A DNA stretch of 64,000 bases. Origin: Methanoregula sp. GTDB taxonomy: Archaea; Halobacteriota; Methanomicrobia; Methanomicrobiales; Methanospirillaceae. Position numbers and translations under genes: made by a program. Within the stretch, counting starts at the first letter, position 1, and each line of letters starts with the position of its first letter. Below the pieces are notes generated by a model. The model saw nothing but the letters and a program-made list of their open reading frames with translations, searched no databases and was not told where the DNA came from. The stretch is from contig NZ_JAQTQD010000003.1 of assembly GCF_028712425.1 (NCBI RefSeq), positions 62,001 through 126,000 of the forward strand. The letters are read 5' to 3'. Shown here in pieces: positions 51,981 through 60,151 of this stretch.

Positions 51981-53096
51981 TTAGAATCCTGATTTTTCCG
52001 CCTCATCGATCGAGGCATCGATCTGTTTCTGCAGGGCTTCGGGAAGTCCGGAGATTTTAACATCAAGGAATCCGCGGATAATTGTCGCTGTAGCTTCATC
52101 CTCGTCGAGGCCACGGGACATCAGGTATTCGATCTCTTCGCGGGCAAGTTTCCCGACCGCCGCCTCGTGCGAGAGTTCTGTTCCGATAACAGATCCTTCG
52201 ATCTCGGGTATCGCATAGATAACGCCGTCCTTGAGGATGAGACCCTTGCATTCAAGATGCCCGCGGGTGCTCGCTCTCTTTCCGGCAATGTGGCCGCGGG
52301 AGATGATGGTCCCTCCCTTGGTAATGGCACGGGTGACCAGTTCTGCACTGGAGCCCTTCCCCTCAAGCACTGCCCGGGACCCAAGATCCATGTACGAGCC
52401 CTCGGGACAGATGACAACGCTGCTGAACCGGGCAACAGAGTTCTCTCCTTTGAGGGTGGCTGTCGGGTACATCTGGATCTTTTTTACCGGCTGCATGCAG
52501 ACATAATTGGAGAGGAAGACCCCGTTCTCTTCGACAATAGACGCACTGCGCGGGTAGACCTCGATATTCTCGCTCCAGTTGTGGATCATCGTGAAACTGA
52601 TCTTGGCATTTTTGCCGACATAGAATTCCGAGATGCCATAATGGGCAGCGCCGTGGCCTACTTTTTCTCCGCTCGAGCAGCCGGAGATAATATGGAGCTC
52701 AGCGCCCTCTTCGGCAATGATGATATTATGGACATGCTGGATCTGCTCCCTGCCGAGGAAGAGGCAGGCCTGGATGGGGAAGATGTTGCTTGAGCCCTTG
52801 TGGGCAATAATAACATAGCCTTTCGGATCTTTTTGGGCTGCCACATATTTTGTTATGTCATCTTTATCCGGAGAAACGACCTTCCAGACATACTCCTTCA
52901 GCCAGTCATACTTCTCCATCGCCTTTTTGTAAGGAAGGACTTCGATCCCCTGTTCGGAACATTCCGAGTGGACGATATCCTGGTCCATCTGGAGGTAGCT
53001 GCCGCACCGGTTTTGCAGGGATAGATCAATCCCCGTCTGGGCAAGCCGTTCCTGGTCGGCCTTTGAGATCTCGGGTACTTTTACGGGTTGCGGCAT
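51981..53096 (-). CDS. sufB: SufB/SufD-type Fe-S scaffold protein
   Basis: The 371-residue protein has a beta-helix core typical of SufBD: MIHNWSENIEVYPRSASIVE, GRGHIAGK-like SRGHIAGKRASTRGHLECKGL, then ELSHEAAVGKLAREEIEYLMSRG with the Ser/His/Glu pattern and DEDEATATIIRGFL. It acts with the SufC ATPase to assemble Fe-S clusters. Archaeal loci of this kind have only these two proteins. It overlaps the sufC end by 16 nt. Confidence 0.92.
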   Translation of the reverse strand: MPQPVKVPEISKADQERLAQTGIDLSLQNRCGSYLQMDQDIVHSECSEQGIEVLPYKKAMEKYDWLKEYVWKVVSPDKDDITKYVAAQKDPKGYVIIAHKGSSNIFPIQACLFLGREQIQHVHNIIIAEEGAELHIISGCSSGEKVGHGAAHYGISEFYVGKNAKISFTMIHNWSENIEVYPRSASIVEENGVFLSNYVCMQPVKKIQMYPTATLKGENSVARFSSVVICPEGSYMDLGSRAVLEGKGSSAELVTRAITKGGTIISRGHIAGKRASTRGHLECKGLILKDGVIYAIPEIEGSVIGTELSHEAAVGKLAREEIEYLMSRGLDEDEATATIIRGFLDVKISGLPEALQKQIDASIDEAEKSGF

Positions 53097-53812
53097 TCAA
53101 GGCACTCCCTGTATCCTCTTTCTTTGATATCCTTCATGATCTCGCGGGGATTCCCGTGGCACTTGATCTGCCCGTCGCACATCACGTGGCCACGGTCTGT
53201 CTCGAGATAATCGAGGATATATCCCGTATGGGTAATGACCAGCCCGCTCTTCTGGCGCTTGACGATACGCTTGTCTTTTTCCAGAAGGGAACCGATTGCG
53301 TTGCCAATGAGGGAAATATTCTCGATATCGACACCGCTTTCCGGCTCGTCGAGCATGATGAAATTCGGGTTCTGGATTGTCAGCTGGAGCACTTCGCTGC
53401 GCTTGATCTCGCCACCGGAGAATCCCTTGTTGATGTCGCGATCCAGGAACCTGTCCATATTCAGGGACCGGGCCAGTTCCGGAATATTCTCGCTCTTGGC
53501 ACGGGAAATTGCCGTGAGAAGTTTGCCCAGTTTCAGGCCGGAGATGGTCGGAGGACGCTGGAAGAGCATACCAATTCCGCGTTTTGCCCTCTCGTGGGCC
53601 TTCATCCTTGTCACATCTTCCCCCTTGAAGATGATTTTACCCTCAGTGATGACGTATTGGGAATACCCCATGATCGTCATCAGGAGTGTTGTCTTCCCCG
53701 ATCCATTGGGGCCGAGAAGGACATGGGTCTCCCCCTCTCCGATGTGGAGGTTGATGTCGTGCAACACTTCCTTGTCGCCGACCTTCACATGCAGGTCTTC
53801 GATATCCAGCAT
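53081..53812 (-). CDS. sufC: SufC ABC-type ATPase
   Basis: The 243-residue cytosolic ATPase has the Walker A LGPNGSGKTTLLM near residue 35, the signature GFSGGEIKRSEVLQL near 140 and Walker B IMLDEPESGVDI, with H-loop VITHTGYIL. It energises SufB. The gene starts a probable sufC-sufB-pcm transcript. The 5-prime gap of 162 bp (53813-53974) holds AT-rich sequence (agataatcg) suitable for a promoter. Confidence 0.95.
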   Translation of the reverse strand: MLDIEDLHVKVGDKEVLHDINLHIGEGETHVLLGPNGSGKTTLLMTIMGYSQYVITEGKIIFKGEDVTRMKAHERAKRGIGMLFQRPPTISGLKLGKLLTAISRAKSENIPELARSLNMDRFLDRDINKGFSGGEIKRSEVLQLTIQNPNFIMLDEPESGVDIENISLIGNAIGSLLEKDKRIVKRQKSGLVITHTGYILDYLETDRGHVMCDGQIKCHGNPREIMKDIKERGYRECLECRNP

Positions 53813-53974
53813 AAGATAATCGTAGACAATATGTCCATTGCTGCATTAAACGCTTTTCACCTTGCTATTCCGCTGGACGGATATACGGACTCCCAACCAG
53901 AGTATCGATCTCATCATCACCTCTCCCCCACCTTTATTACGTCTGAAAGATTTGCCGGAATAACCGCCCTGGCA

Positions 53975-55009
53975 TTACCCTTCAGGCAGGTTCTTCTTCA
54001 CATATTCCCAAGTCCCCTTGCGGTCATACCGATGCTCAAGGATGTAGTTATGCACTTCTGCATACTTCAGGCGGGACTTCAGCATGTCGTTGTAAACCGG
54101 AACCCGCTGGTTGTAATTCCCTGCATCGCGGCTTTGGTAATACTGGTCCATCTCGACTTTCAGGGCATCGATTGACCCGGAAAGTTCCTCCACCCTTTGT
54201 TCAGACAGCCCGACTACCGAGTTCAGGTACAGCGACTCGCTGCAGCGTTGGTAGGGAATAGATCCCTCCCCAATCCTGATAACGAATGGATCCGAGGAAA
54301 GCGGTTTACCGTCGCCGAAGGTATCCGTTGGCACCCCGACAAAGGAGAGATTGGTGGTCTCGATGAATGCATACCCTGTTCCCTTGTATTCTCCTTCCGG
54401 ACAGGCCACCCCAACCGTCATATGCGCTTCCGGTGTAAACGAAAACAGTGACACGTTGTACCCTTCCCGGGAAAGGAGCCCGGCGAGGAGAAGGCTCTTA
54501 TCGTCGCAGTCGCCGGACTTGTCCACGTAGGTCTCGATGGGGAATTTCGGCGGGTTCTCGCTTAAGGATTCATACGGCATTGACTGGACGAAGACTGCCA
54601 TGAGTTCAAGGTACTCATCATCATCAAGGTGCTGCTGGCTCCGTATTGAGCGGAATGTTGCCATGAGGGAGGAGTAAAAGGAGTCCTGTGCGGGATCGTT
54701 GATCATCGCGAGGTAGGTCTCCCGGATCCAGGTGAAATCTGAGATGTTCCCCCTCACAACGGTCTCCTTCTTCGCAGCTTTTGCCCCGTAATAGACTGCA
54801 GGATCAACGGAACCCGAAAGGGATATGGTGACATTTCCGAAAGGAAACGAGTAATCGGATGAGGGAAGTGGCAGGGAAGTTTCCTGTACTTCGATACGCG
54901 GGGGGACAACTCCGGCGCGGTTGACGATGAGGGTAACACCAATGGCTATTATCAGGAAAATGAGGAGAAGGGGGATGATATATCCCGTTATTTTGCCCGG
55001 GCGACTCAT
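53975..55009 (-). CDS. Membrane-anchored transglutaminase-like protein
   Basis: The 344-residue protein has one N-terminal transmembrane helix (residues 9-30, IIPLLLIFLIIAIGVTLIV) and an extracytoplasmic transglutaminase-like core: VDKSGDCDDKSLLLAGLLS with the catalytic Cys near residue 178, PEAHMTVGV with His, and AFIETTNLSF with Glu/Asp. The C-terminal 80 residues are helical. It probably acts on a cell-surface protein or peptide. It is 3 nt downstream of the HAD gene on the same strand, suggesting cotranscription. Confidence 0.85.
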   Translation of the reverse strand: MSRPGKITGYIIPLLLIFLIIAIGVTLIVNRAGVVPPRIEVQETSLPLPSSDYSFPFGNVTISLSGSVDPAVYYGAKAAKKETVVRGNISDFTWIRETYLAMINDPAQDSFYSSLMATFRSIRSQQHLDDDEYLELMAVFVQSMPYESLSENPPKFPIETYVDKSGDCDDKSLLLAGLLSREGYNVSLFSFTPEAHMTVGVACPEGEYKGTGYAFIETTNLSFVGVPTDTFGDGKPLSSDPFVIRIGEGSIPYQRCSESLYLNSVVGLSEQRVEELSGSIDALKVEMDQYYQSRDAGNYNQRVPVYNDMLKSRLKYAEVHNYILEHRYDRKGTWEYVKKNLPEG

Positions 55010-55011
55010 GA

Positions 55012-55782
55012 TTACCCTTCAAGGATATCCGGTACGTCAGCAACTGACCTGATAATCATATCCGGTACAACTGCGGATTTATGCAGAAGATCTTCACGGA
55101 ATTTCCCGGTCCTTACAAGAATCCCCTTCATGCCTGCCTGCTTCGCGCCCGCGACATCCGTGATGAGATCATCACCGATCATCGCGACCCGTTCCGGGGG
55201 GAGAGCCATATCCTTAAGCGCGAGTTCAAAGAACGTTTTCGAGGGTTTTCCCATCAGGATCGCGGTCTTTCCTGTTGCATATTCAAGTGCAGAGACAAAC
55301 GGCCCCGCGGAGAGTGCAAGGCCGTCCTGTGCCATCCAGTACCGGTCTCTCTCAAGGGCGATGAGCTCTGCCCCCTCCATGAGGAGCCGGAATGCGGTAT
55401 TAAGTGTGTTATAGGTAGCTTCCTCCCCGGCATCGCCAACAATCACATAATCCGTCAATCCCTGGACGTGACTGCCAATACCATCAAAGTCGCGGCTCAC
55501 ATCTCCCGTCACGAGAAGGTGGAACCGCGTTTTTCTGTTCTGTTTCATGTATGCAATGGCTGCCAGCGGAGGGGTAATAATATGATCTTGGGGGATATCG
55601 ATGCCCATACCCGACAACTGTGTGCAGATCGTCTGCCGGCATTTCCGCGTGGTATTCGAGATACAGCGAAACGGAATATCGTGTTTTGCCAGGTATTCCA
55701 GTGTCGTACGGGCCCCGGGGATTGCTTTTCCTCCCTGGTAAATCACGCCATCAAGATCGATCAACAGACCATCTATGTTCAT
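55012..55782 (-). CDS. HAD superfamily (IIA subclass) phosphatase
   Basis: The 256-residue protein has HAD motif I LLIDLDGVIYQGG, motif II in RCISNTTRKC, and motif III/IV with GKPSKTFF and MIGDDLITDVAGAKQAGMKG. This is the NagD-like IIA type acting on small phosphoesters. The N-terminal Asp-x-Asp is intact. The specific substrate cannot be inferred. It is followed by the transglutaminase gene. Confidence 0.88.
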   Translation of the reverse strand: MNIDGLLIDLDGVIYQGGKAIPGARTTLEYLAKHDIPFRCISNTTRKCRQTICTQLSGMGIDIPQDHIITPPLAAIAYMKQNRKTRFHLLVTGDVSRDFDGIGSHVQGLTDYVIVGDAGEEATYNTLNTAFRLLMEGAELIALERDRYWMAQDGLALSAGPFVSALEYATGKTAILMGKPSKTFFELALKDMALPPERVAMIGDDLITDVAGAKQAGMKGILVRTGKFREDLLHKSAVVPDMIIRSVADVPDILEG

Positions 55783-55916
55783 CCTATCATGGCCGGAAGA
55801 GGCCCGGCCTGTCGTTGGTAGTTGTGTGTTGAATCGCCCGGCAGATTAAACGTCTCTTTAGGGTCAATGGGATCTCCTGTCACTTTCACCCCGCCCGCCC
55901 GGATCTTTAAACCGTC

Positions 55917-57026
55917 ATGTCACGAGGGAGTATCCGGAAGATGTCAGTCATACCGGCCTCCTCTCGAATCGGTGCACTCTGGCAGCAGCGGATGCAGTCA
56001 ATGCGGGAATATTCCGTTGTCCGCGACGGAAATGCGTTTGAGGCTGGTTTCTCGCACTCCGTGATCTTTTCATCGGAATATGACCGGGCACGGATGTATC
56101 TCGACACCCTCCTGGACCGGCATGAAGGATTGGCATTCGAGACGATCTTTCGCGGCAAGGAGATTGTCAATGAAGGCGGTACCTGTTTTGCCCTTGAATC
56201 CCGTCAGGGGTATTCTTTCCCTTCGCTGGACAGCGACCAGCTGAAAGCCCGCCTTCTTGGAGACCTGACTCTTGTTCATGGCATCGGTCCTGCGATCCGG
56301 AAACGGCTCAATGCACGGGGATATCATTCCATCCCTGACCTCCTGGAGCACCCCTGTTTCCGGCAACAGGCAAAAACGGTCCTTTCCAGTATCTGTGGCG
56401 GGGACAGTTCAGCCATTATGGACCTTGCCGGCAGCCGGCATTCCCGGTCCCATCCATCGGTCCTGGGTGCAGCAACTCTCCACGAGCCGGAAGATTTTGT
56501 GTTCCTGGATATCGAGACCCTCGGTCTCTTCTCCCGCCCCATCATCCTCTTCGGTATTGGTGTTGTCGAATGCGGGCACCTCATCGTCCACCAGTATCTC
56601 CTGCGCGATATTGCCGAAGAGCAGGCAGCGCTTATTGCCACGATGGATCTTGTGTCCGGAGACCGGTCGGCCCTGGTCACATTCAATGGTAAATCCTTCG
56701 ATTTCCCCTATCTTATGGACCGCCTCGCGTACTATGGTCTTGGCTATCCGGCCACCATCCCCCATTTCGACGTCCTCCATTTCAGCAGGCGCCGGTGGAA
56801 AGGCCAGTTCCCTTCCCTTCGCCTGGCAGTTCTCGAACGCGAGGTCCTGAATGTCTCCCGGGAAGACGATGTCCCCGGCCAGATGGTCCCGGAATTCTAC
56901 GAGAGTTATCTACGGTCCGGCAATCCGGGTCCCCTCGTCCCCATCGTGGAACACAACCGCCAGGATGTGGTCTCGCTCGCTCTTCTCTTCTCGTTCCTGC
57001 TGGAGGAGGCATATGGCGGTTGCTGA
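55917..57026 (+). CDS. YprB/MrfB-like DEDD exonuclease
   Basis: The 369-residue protein has a helix-hairpin-helix-like segment LVHGIGPAIRKRLNARGY near residue 115. A RNase H-like exonuclease domain covers about 195-365: FVFLDIETLGLFSRPI (D-x-E), TFNGKSFDFPYLMDRL (Asp), FDVLHFSRRRW and EHNRQDVVSLALL (last Asp). This is the YprB family. In Bacillus the pair YprB/YprA (MrfB/MrfA) repairs mitomycin-type crosslinks. It is followed by the helicase partner with a 14-nt overlap. A TATA-like ctttaaac near 55904 would favour the in-frame ATG at 55941, removing 8 residues. Confidence 0.87.
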   Translation: MSRGSIRKMSVIPASSRIGALWQQRMQSMREYSVVRDGNAFEAGFSHSVIFSSEYDRARMYLDTLLDRHEGLAFETIFRGKEIVNEGGTCFALESRQGYSFPSLDSDQLKARLLGDLTLVHGIGPAIRKRLNARGYHSIPDLLEHPCFRQQAKTVLSSICGGDSSAIMDLAGSRHSRSHPSVLGAATLHEPEDFVFLDIETLGLFSRPIILFGIGVVECGHLIVHQYLLRDIAEEQAALIATMDLVSGDRSALVTFNGKSFDFPYLMDRLAYYGLGYPATIPHFDVLHFSRRRWKGQFPSLRLAVLEREVLNVSREDDVPGQMVPEFYESYLRSGNPGPLVPIVEHNRQDVVSLALLFSFLLEEAYGGC

Positions 57027-59325
57027 TCTCCTCCGGCTCCTTGATACCAATCCGGTCTTCCGTGCACGCTGCGTTCACCGCCAGGTCTACGAATCGGAAT
57101 CCCCGCGCTACGGCTGCCTTGATGCCCCGTTGTCCCCCTCCCTTGCATCCTATCTTGACCAGTGCGGGATCCGGCTCTACTCGCACCAGTGCGAGACGAT
57201 AAACCATGCCCGGGCCGGAAAAAATGTCATCCTTACCACCGCAACAGCCAGCGGCAAGACCCTTGCGTTCAACCTCCCGGTATTCTGCCATCTTGAACAG
57301 GATCCGGATGCCCGCGCCCTGTACCTGTACCCGACAAAAGCGCTCGCAAACGACCAGCTCCTGTCACTTGAACAGATGGCGCAGTACACGGGGATTACAG
57401 CAAAATCGGCGATCTACGATGGCGACACCCCCCAGTCAAAGAGGGCCGCGATCCGCGAACATTCCCGGGTGATCATTTCCAATCCCCACGAGGTCCATTA
57501 TGTCCTCTCCTGGCATGCCAAGTGGCAGCCGTTCCTCTCGAACCTGGACTATATTGTCATCGACGAAGCGCACCGGTACCGGGGTGTCTTCGGTTCGCAC
57601 ATCGCGTTCGTGATACGCCGCCTCCTCCGCCTCTGCCGGCACTACGGCGCAAGCCCGCAGTTTATCCTGTCGACAGCGACGCTGGCAAACCCCGTGGAGT
57701 TTGCACATGCCCTTACCGGGCAGGATTTTGTGCTGGTCGATACCGACGGGGCACCCCATGGCAGGCGGAATTTTGTCCTCTTCAACCCGTTTTACGATGG
57801 GATCAGCGAACGCTCCGTCCACCAGGAAACCAAGGATCTCCTGGTCTCCTGCGTGAAAGAGAATCTTCAGACACTCTGTTTCACCGGGTCGCGCAAGATG
57901 GCGGAGCTGGTGACGGTCTGGTCGCGGGACGATGCCCGGCGCATATCCCAGAAACTTGCCGACGCGATCTCCGTGTATCGCGCGGGCTACCTGCCGGAAG
58001 AACGGCGGGAGATCGAGCAGCAGCTGAAGGAAGGAAGACTCCGCGGCGTGGTCTCGACCAATGCCCTTGAATTGGGGATCGATGTCGGATCTCTCGATGC
58101 CGTCATCATTTCCGGCTATCCCGGCACCATGATGTCCACCCGCCAGCAGGCAGGGCGTGCCGGAAGAAAAGGGGGCGAATCCCTTGCCTTTCTCATTGCG
58201 CAGGCAGATCCGCTCGACCAGTACTTCATGCACCACCCGGACCAGTTCTTCTCCCGCCCGCACGAACTGGCGATCATCGACACCACCAATGCCTATATCG
58301 TTTCCGGGCACCTGCTCTGCACTGCTGCCGAGCTCCCCCTGCGCGAGGACCGCGACAGCGCGTTCTTCGGGGAAAACCTGTCATGCCTCCTGCCGGACCT
58401 CGGGGCAGCGGGGCTCCTTCGGAAAACGATCCGCGGGTGGGTCTATGTCGGCCGCGGGAGGGCTGCCGATGCCGTCCGGCTGGACGGGATTCCCGGGGAG
58501 TCCTTCCGGGTCATGTGCCATGGCAGGCTCCTTGAGACCATGGACCGCGGGCAGGCCTACCGCGAAGCGCACAAGGGCGCTATCATGCTCCACCAGGGCG
58601 AGACGTACGTGGTCAGTGAGATGGACCTCGACACCCACACAATCCGCGTTACGGAGACAGATGTCGATTATTACACGCAGCCACAAAAAGAAATTGACAT
58701 ATCAATCATCGGGACGCTGGAGACCCGGACGGTCAACAACACCCCGTGCTTCTTTGGTGAAGTGGAAGTGACAGAGCAGTATACCGGCTACAAGATCAAA
58801 CGCGGCGACACGATCATCGGCCTTGAGCCGCTCACGCTCCCGCCCCTGACCTTCCGGACAAAAGCCTTCTGGTTCATCCCGCAGGAATCCGTTGAACAGA
58901 CTATTACAGAATCCGGTGGCGATCCTGGAGGCGGCCTGCATGGCGTTGAGCATGCAGTCATCGCGCTCATGCCGCTGTATGTGATGTGCGACCGGTGGGA
59001 TATCGGCGGGCTCTCTTCCCCCTCGTTTGGAGAGAAGGGAGAGCCCGTGGTCTTTGTCTATGATGGGTACGAGGGGGGAATCGGGCTTGCCGAGAAAGCC
59101 TTTGGTCTCCTCCCCGAACTTTTTACCGCAGCGCACGAGCTGGTCCGCGACTGCCGGTGCGAGAGCGGTTGTCCATCGTGCATCTTCTCGCCCAAGTGCG
59201 GGAACGATAACCAGCCTCTTGACAAGGATGCCGCGGTGCTCATCCTCCGCGAGCTCAGCCACGGGCCGGGGGAAGCAGATAATGCTCCCATCGCGGCTGG
59301 AAAAAGCGAGGTTCAGGCCGCTTAA
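57013..59325 (+). CDS. YprA/MrfA-like DEAH helicase with DUF1998 zinc domain
   Basis: The 770-residue superfamily 2 helicase has Walker A TTATASGKTLAFN (residues about 75-87), DEAH in YIVIDEAHRYRG (183-190), motif III FILSTATLANP, and RecA2 motifs VVSTNALELGIDVGSLD and RQQAGRAGRKGG. The C-terminal part (about 600-770) is a DUF1998/MZB-type module with CRCESGCPSCIFSPKCGN zinc-cysteines. This is the layout of Bacillus MrfA/YprA and relatives of Hrq1. ATG 57013 is chosen; the frame upstream lies inside the exonuclease gene. The pair is therefore inferred to act in DNA repair. Confidence 0.9.
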   Translation: MAVADLLRLLDTNPVFRARCVHRQVYESESPRYGCLDAPLSPSLASYLDQCGIRLYSHQCETINHARAGKNVILTTATASGKTLAFNLPVFCHLEQDPDARALYLYPTKALANDQLLSLEQMAQYTGITAKSAIYDGDTPQSKRAAIREHSRVIISNPHEVHYVLSWHAKWQPFLSNLDYIVIDEAHRYRGVFGSHIAFVIRRLLRLCRHYGASPQFILSTATLANPVEFAHALTGQDFVLVDTDGAPHGRRNFVLFNPFYDGISERSVHQETKDLLVSCVKENLQTLCFTGSRKMAELVTVWSRDDARRISQKLADAISVYRAGYLPEERREIEQQLKEGRLRGVVSTNALELGIDVGSLDAVIISGYPGTMMSTRQQAGRAGRKGGESLAFLIAQADPLDQYFMHHPDQFFSRPHELAIIDTTNAYIVSGHLLCTAAELPLREDRDSAFFGENLSCLLPDLGAAGLLRKTIRGWVYVGRGRAADAVRLDGIPGESFRVMCHGRLLETMDRGQAYREAHKGAIMLHQGETYVVSEMDLDTHTIRVTETDVDYYTQPQKEIDISIIGTLETRTVNNTPCFFGEVEVTEQYTGYKIKRGDTIIGLEPLTLPPLTFRTKAFWFIPQESVEQTITESGGDPGGGLHGVEHAVIALMPLYVMCDRWDIGGLSSPSFGEKGEPVVFVYDGYEGGIGLAEKAFGLLPELFTAAHELVRDCRCESGCPSCIFSPKCGNDNQPLDKDAAVLILRELSHGPGEADNAPIAAGKSEVQAA

Positions 59326-59336
59326 TACTGGTAGTG

Positions 59337-59570
59337 TCAGTCCACCAGCACGACCCGGCTCTCAGGCGTCTCTCCCTCATCATCGAAGATGAAGAGCTCA
59401 TCGATCGTTGCATTCAGGGCCTTTGCAACCTCGTGGGCAAGTTTTAAAGAGGGATTATACTTCCCCTGTTCCAGAAAGACAATTGTCTCTCTCCGCACAC
59501 CGACCTTTTTTGCAAGATCATCCTGTGTCAGGGAAAGCTGAGACCGGTACTCTTTGATCCTTGTCCTCAT
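59337..59570 (-). CDS. XRE-family HTH transcriptional regulator
   Basis: The 77-residue protein has the Cro/CI-type [20 protein letters not shown] followed by [21 protein letters not shown], then the [13 protein letters not shown] end typical of this small regulator group. These usually pair with DUF2178 membrane proteins, as here, 27 nt upstream. ATG 59570 was chosen over one four codons upstream. Autoregulation through the inverted repeat at 60012-60035 is possible. Confidence 0.9.
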   Translation of the reverse strand: MRTRIKEYRSQLSLTQDDLAKKVGVRRETIVFLEQGKYNPSLKLAHEVAKALNATIDELFIFDDEGETPESRVVLVD

Positions 59571-59597
59571 GCACGCTCCCACATTCTGTCAAATACC

Positions 59598-59984
59598 TTA
59601 ATCAACATCTCCTTTCCGGAAAAGCCATGCCTGGTAGACCACTGCAGAAAGGGCAAGGACGAGAATGGAAATGGTCAGCGCATTCTGTACACTAAGTCTG
59701 ATAAGACCTATGTAATCCAGCCAGAAGAGGCTGAACATGAAAAGGAGTCCGGTTAGCCATGCGTAAGATAATCCATATGCTCCGATCTTCTTTGATCGTT
59801 CATCAGATTCCGGTTCATCTCCGTATTTCCGGTGATTGATAATGCCGGTCATCGCAAAGACAATACCTGCAGCTATGAGCATCGATCCAATATTTGCCTC
59901 ACCTTCTGCCAGTACAACTGAGACAATACCGCTGATCAGCATCAGTGCTCCTATTATCATCCGGTACATGTTTCTCGGTTTCAT
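59598..59984 (-). CDS. DUF2178-like membrane protein
   Basis: The 128-residue protein has four hydrophobic segments: residues about 8-26, 33-50, 70-90 and 98-118. A middle cytosolic loop contains HRKYGDEPESDERSKKIGAYG, a pattern (DER...) shared with small membrane partners of XRE regulators. The function is unknown; a sensory role with the regulator is speculative. It is the first gene of the two-gene unit, with the AT-rich divergent promoter upstream. Confidence 0.78.
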   Translation of the reverse strand: MKPRNMYRMIIGALMLISGIVSVVLAEGEANIGSMLIAAGIVFAMTGIINHRKYGDEPESDERSKKIGAYGLSYAWLTGLLFMFSLFWLDYIGLIRLSVQNALTISILVLALSAVVYQAWLFRKGDVD

Positions 59985-60011
59985 CTTCTCAACTCATTTG
60001 TTATTTATTTC

Positions 60012-60035
60012 TAACATTATTGCTTATTAATGTTA
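60012..60035. promoter_or_regulatory. Inverted repeat, candidate operator of the XRE regulator
   Basis: The repeat taacatta (60012-60019) and taatgtta (60028-60035) is a perfect 8-bp inverted repeat with an 8-bp spacer. Two more partial copies (ctaac near 60043 and atgtta near 60071) lie close by. It sits upstream of the DUF2178-XRE unit and downstream from no other promoter, a fitting site for autoregulation. Binding is inferred. Confidence 0.5.
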
Positions 60036-60115
60036 TCTAAATCTAACACCAAATGAAATCTACAGATTATTATGTTAGGTTTTTCGAACAGGTATCGCGG
60101 CCCGGGTTCCAACCC

Positions 60116-60122
60116 TTTATAC
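60116..60122 (+). promoter_or_regulatory. TATA box of the phosphoribulokinase gene
   Basis: The sequence tttatac stands about 33 nt before ATG 60152. A start of transcription roughly 25 nt downstream would leave only a few leader bases, which supports ATG 60152 over an in-frame ATG at 60053. Confidence 0.5.
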
Positions 60123-60151
60123 GGTACCGCACGTCAAGGGTACACAGGCCT

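Noticed and set aside
52850-54175. 441-codon plus-strand frame opposite sufB/sufC
   Set aside because: Antisense shadow of sufC and flanks; the minus-strand genes are unmistakable.
60091-60130. T-arm-like sequence (gggttccaaccc) suggesting a tRNA
   Set aside because: The loop lacks the TTCRA pattern and no acceptor or anticodon stem can be built.
60053-60151. Upstream in-frame ATG for phosphoribulokinase
   Set aside because: The TATA at 60116 lies after it and homologues begin near the later ATG.
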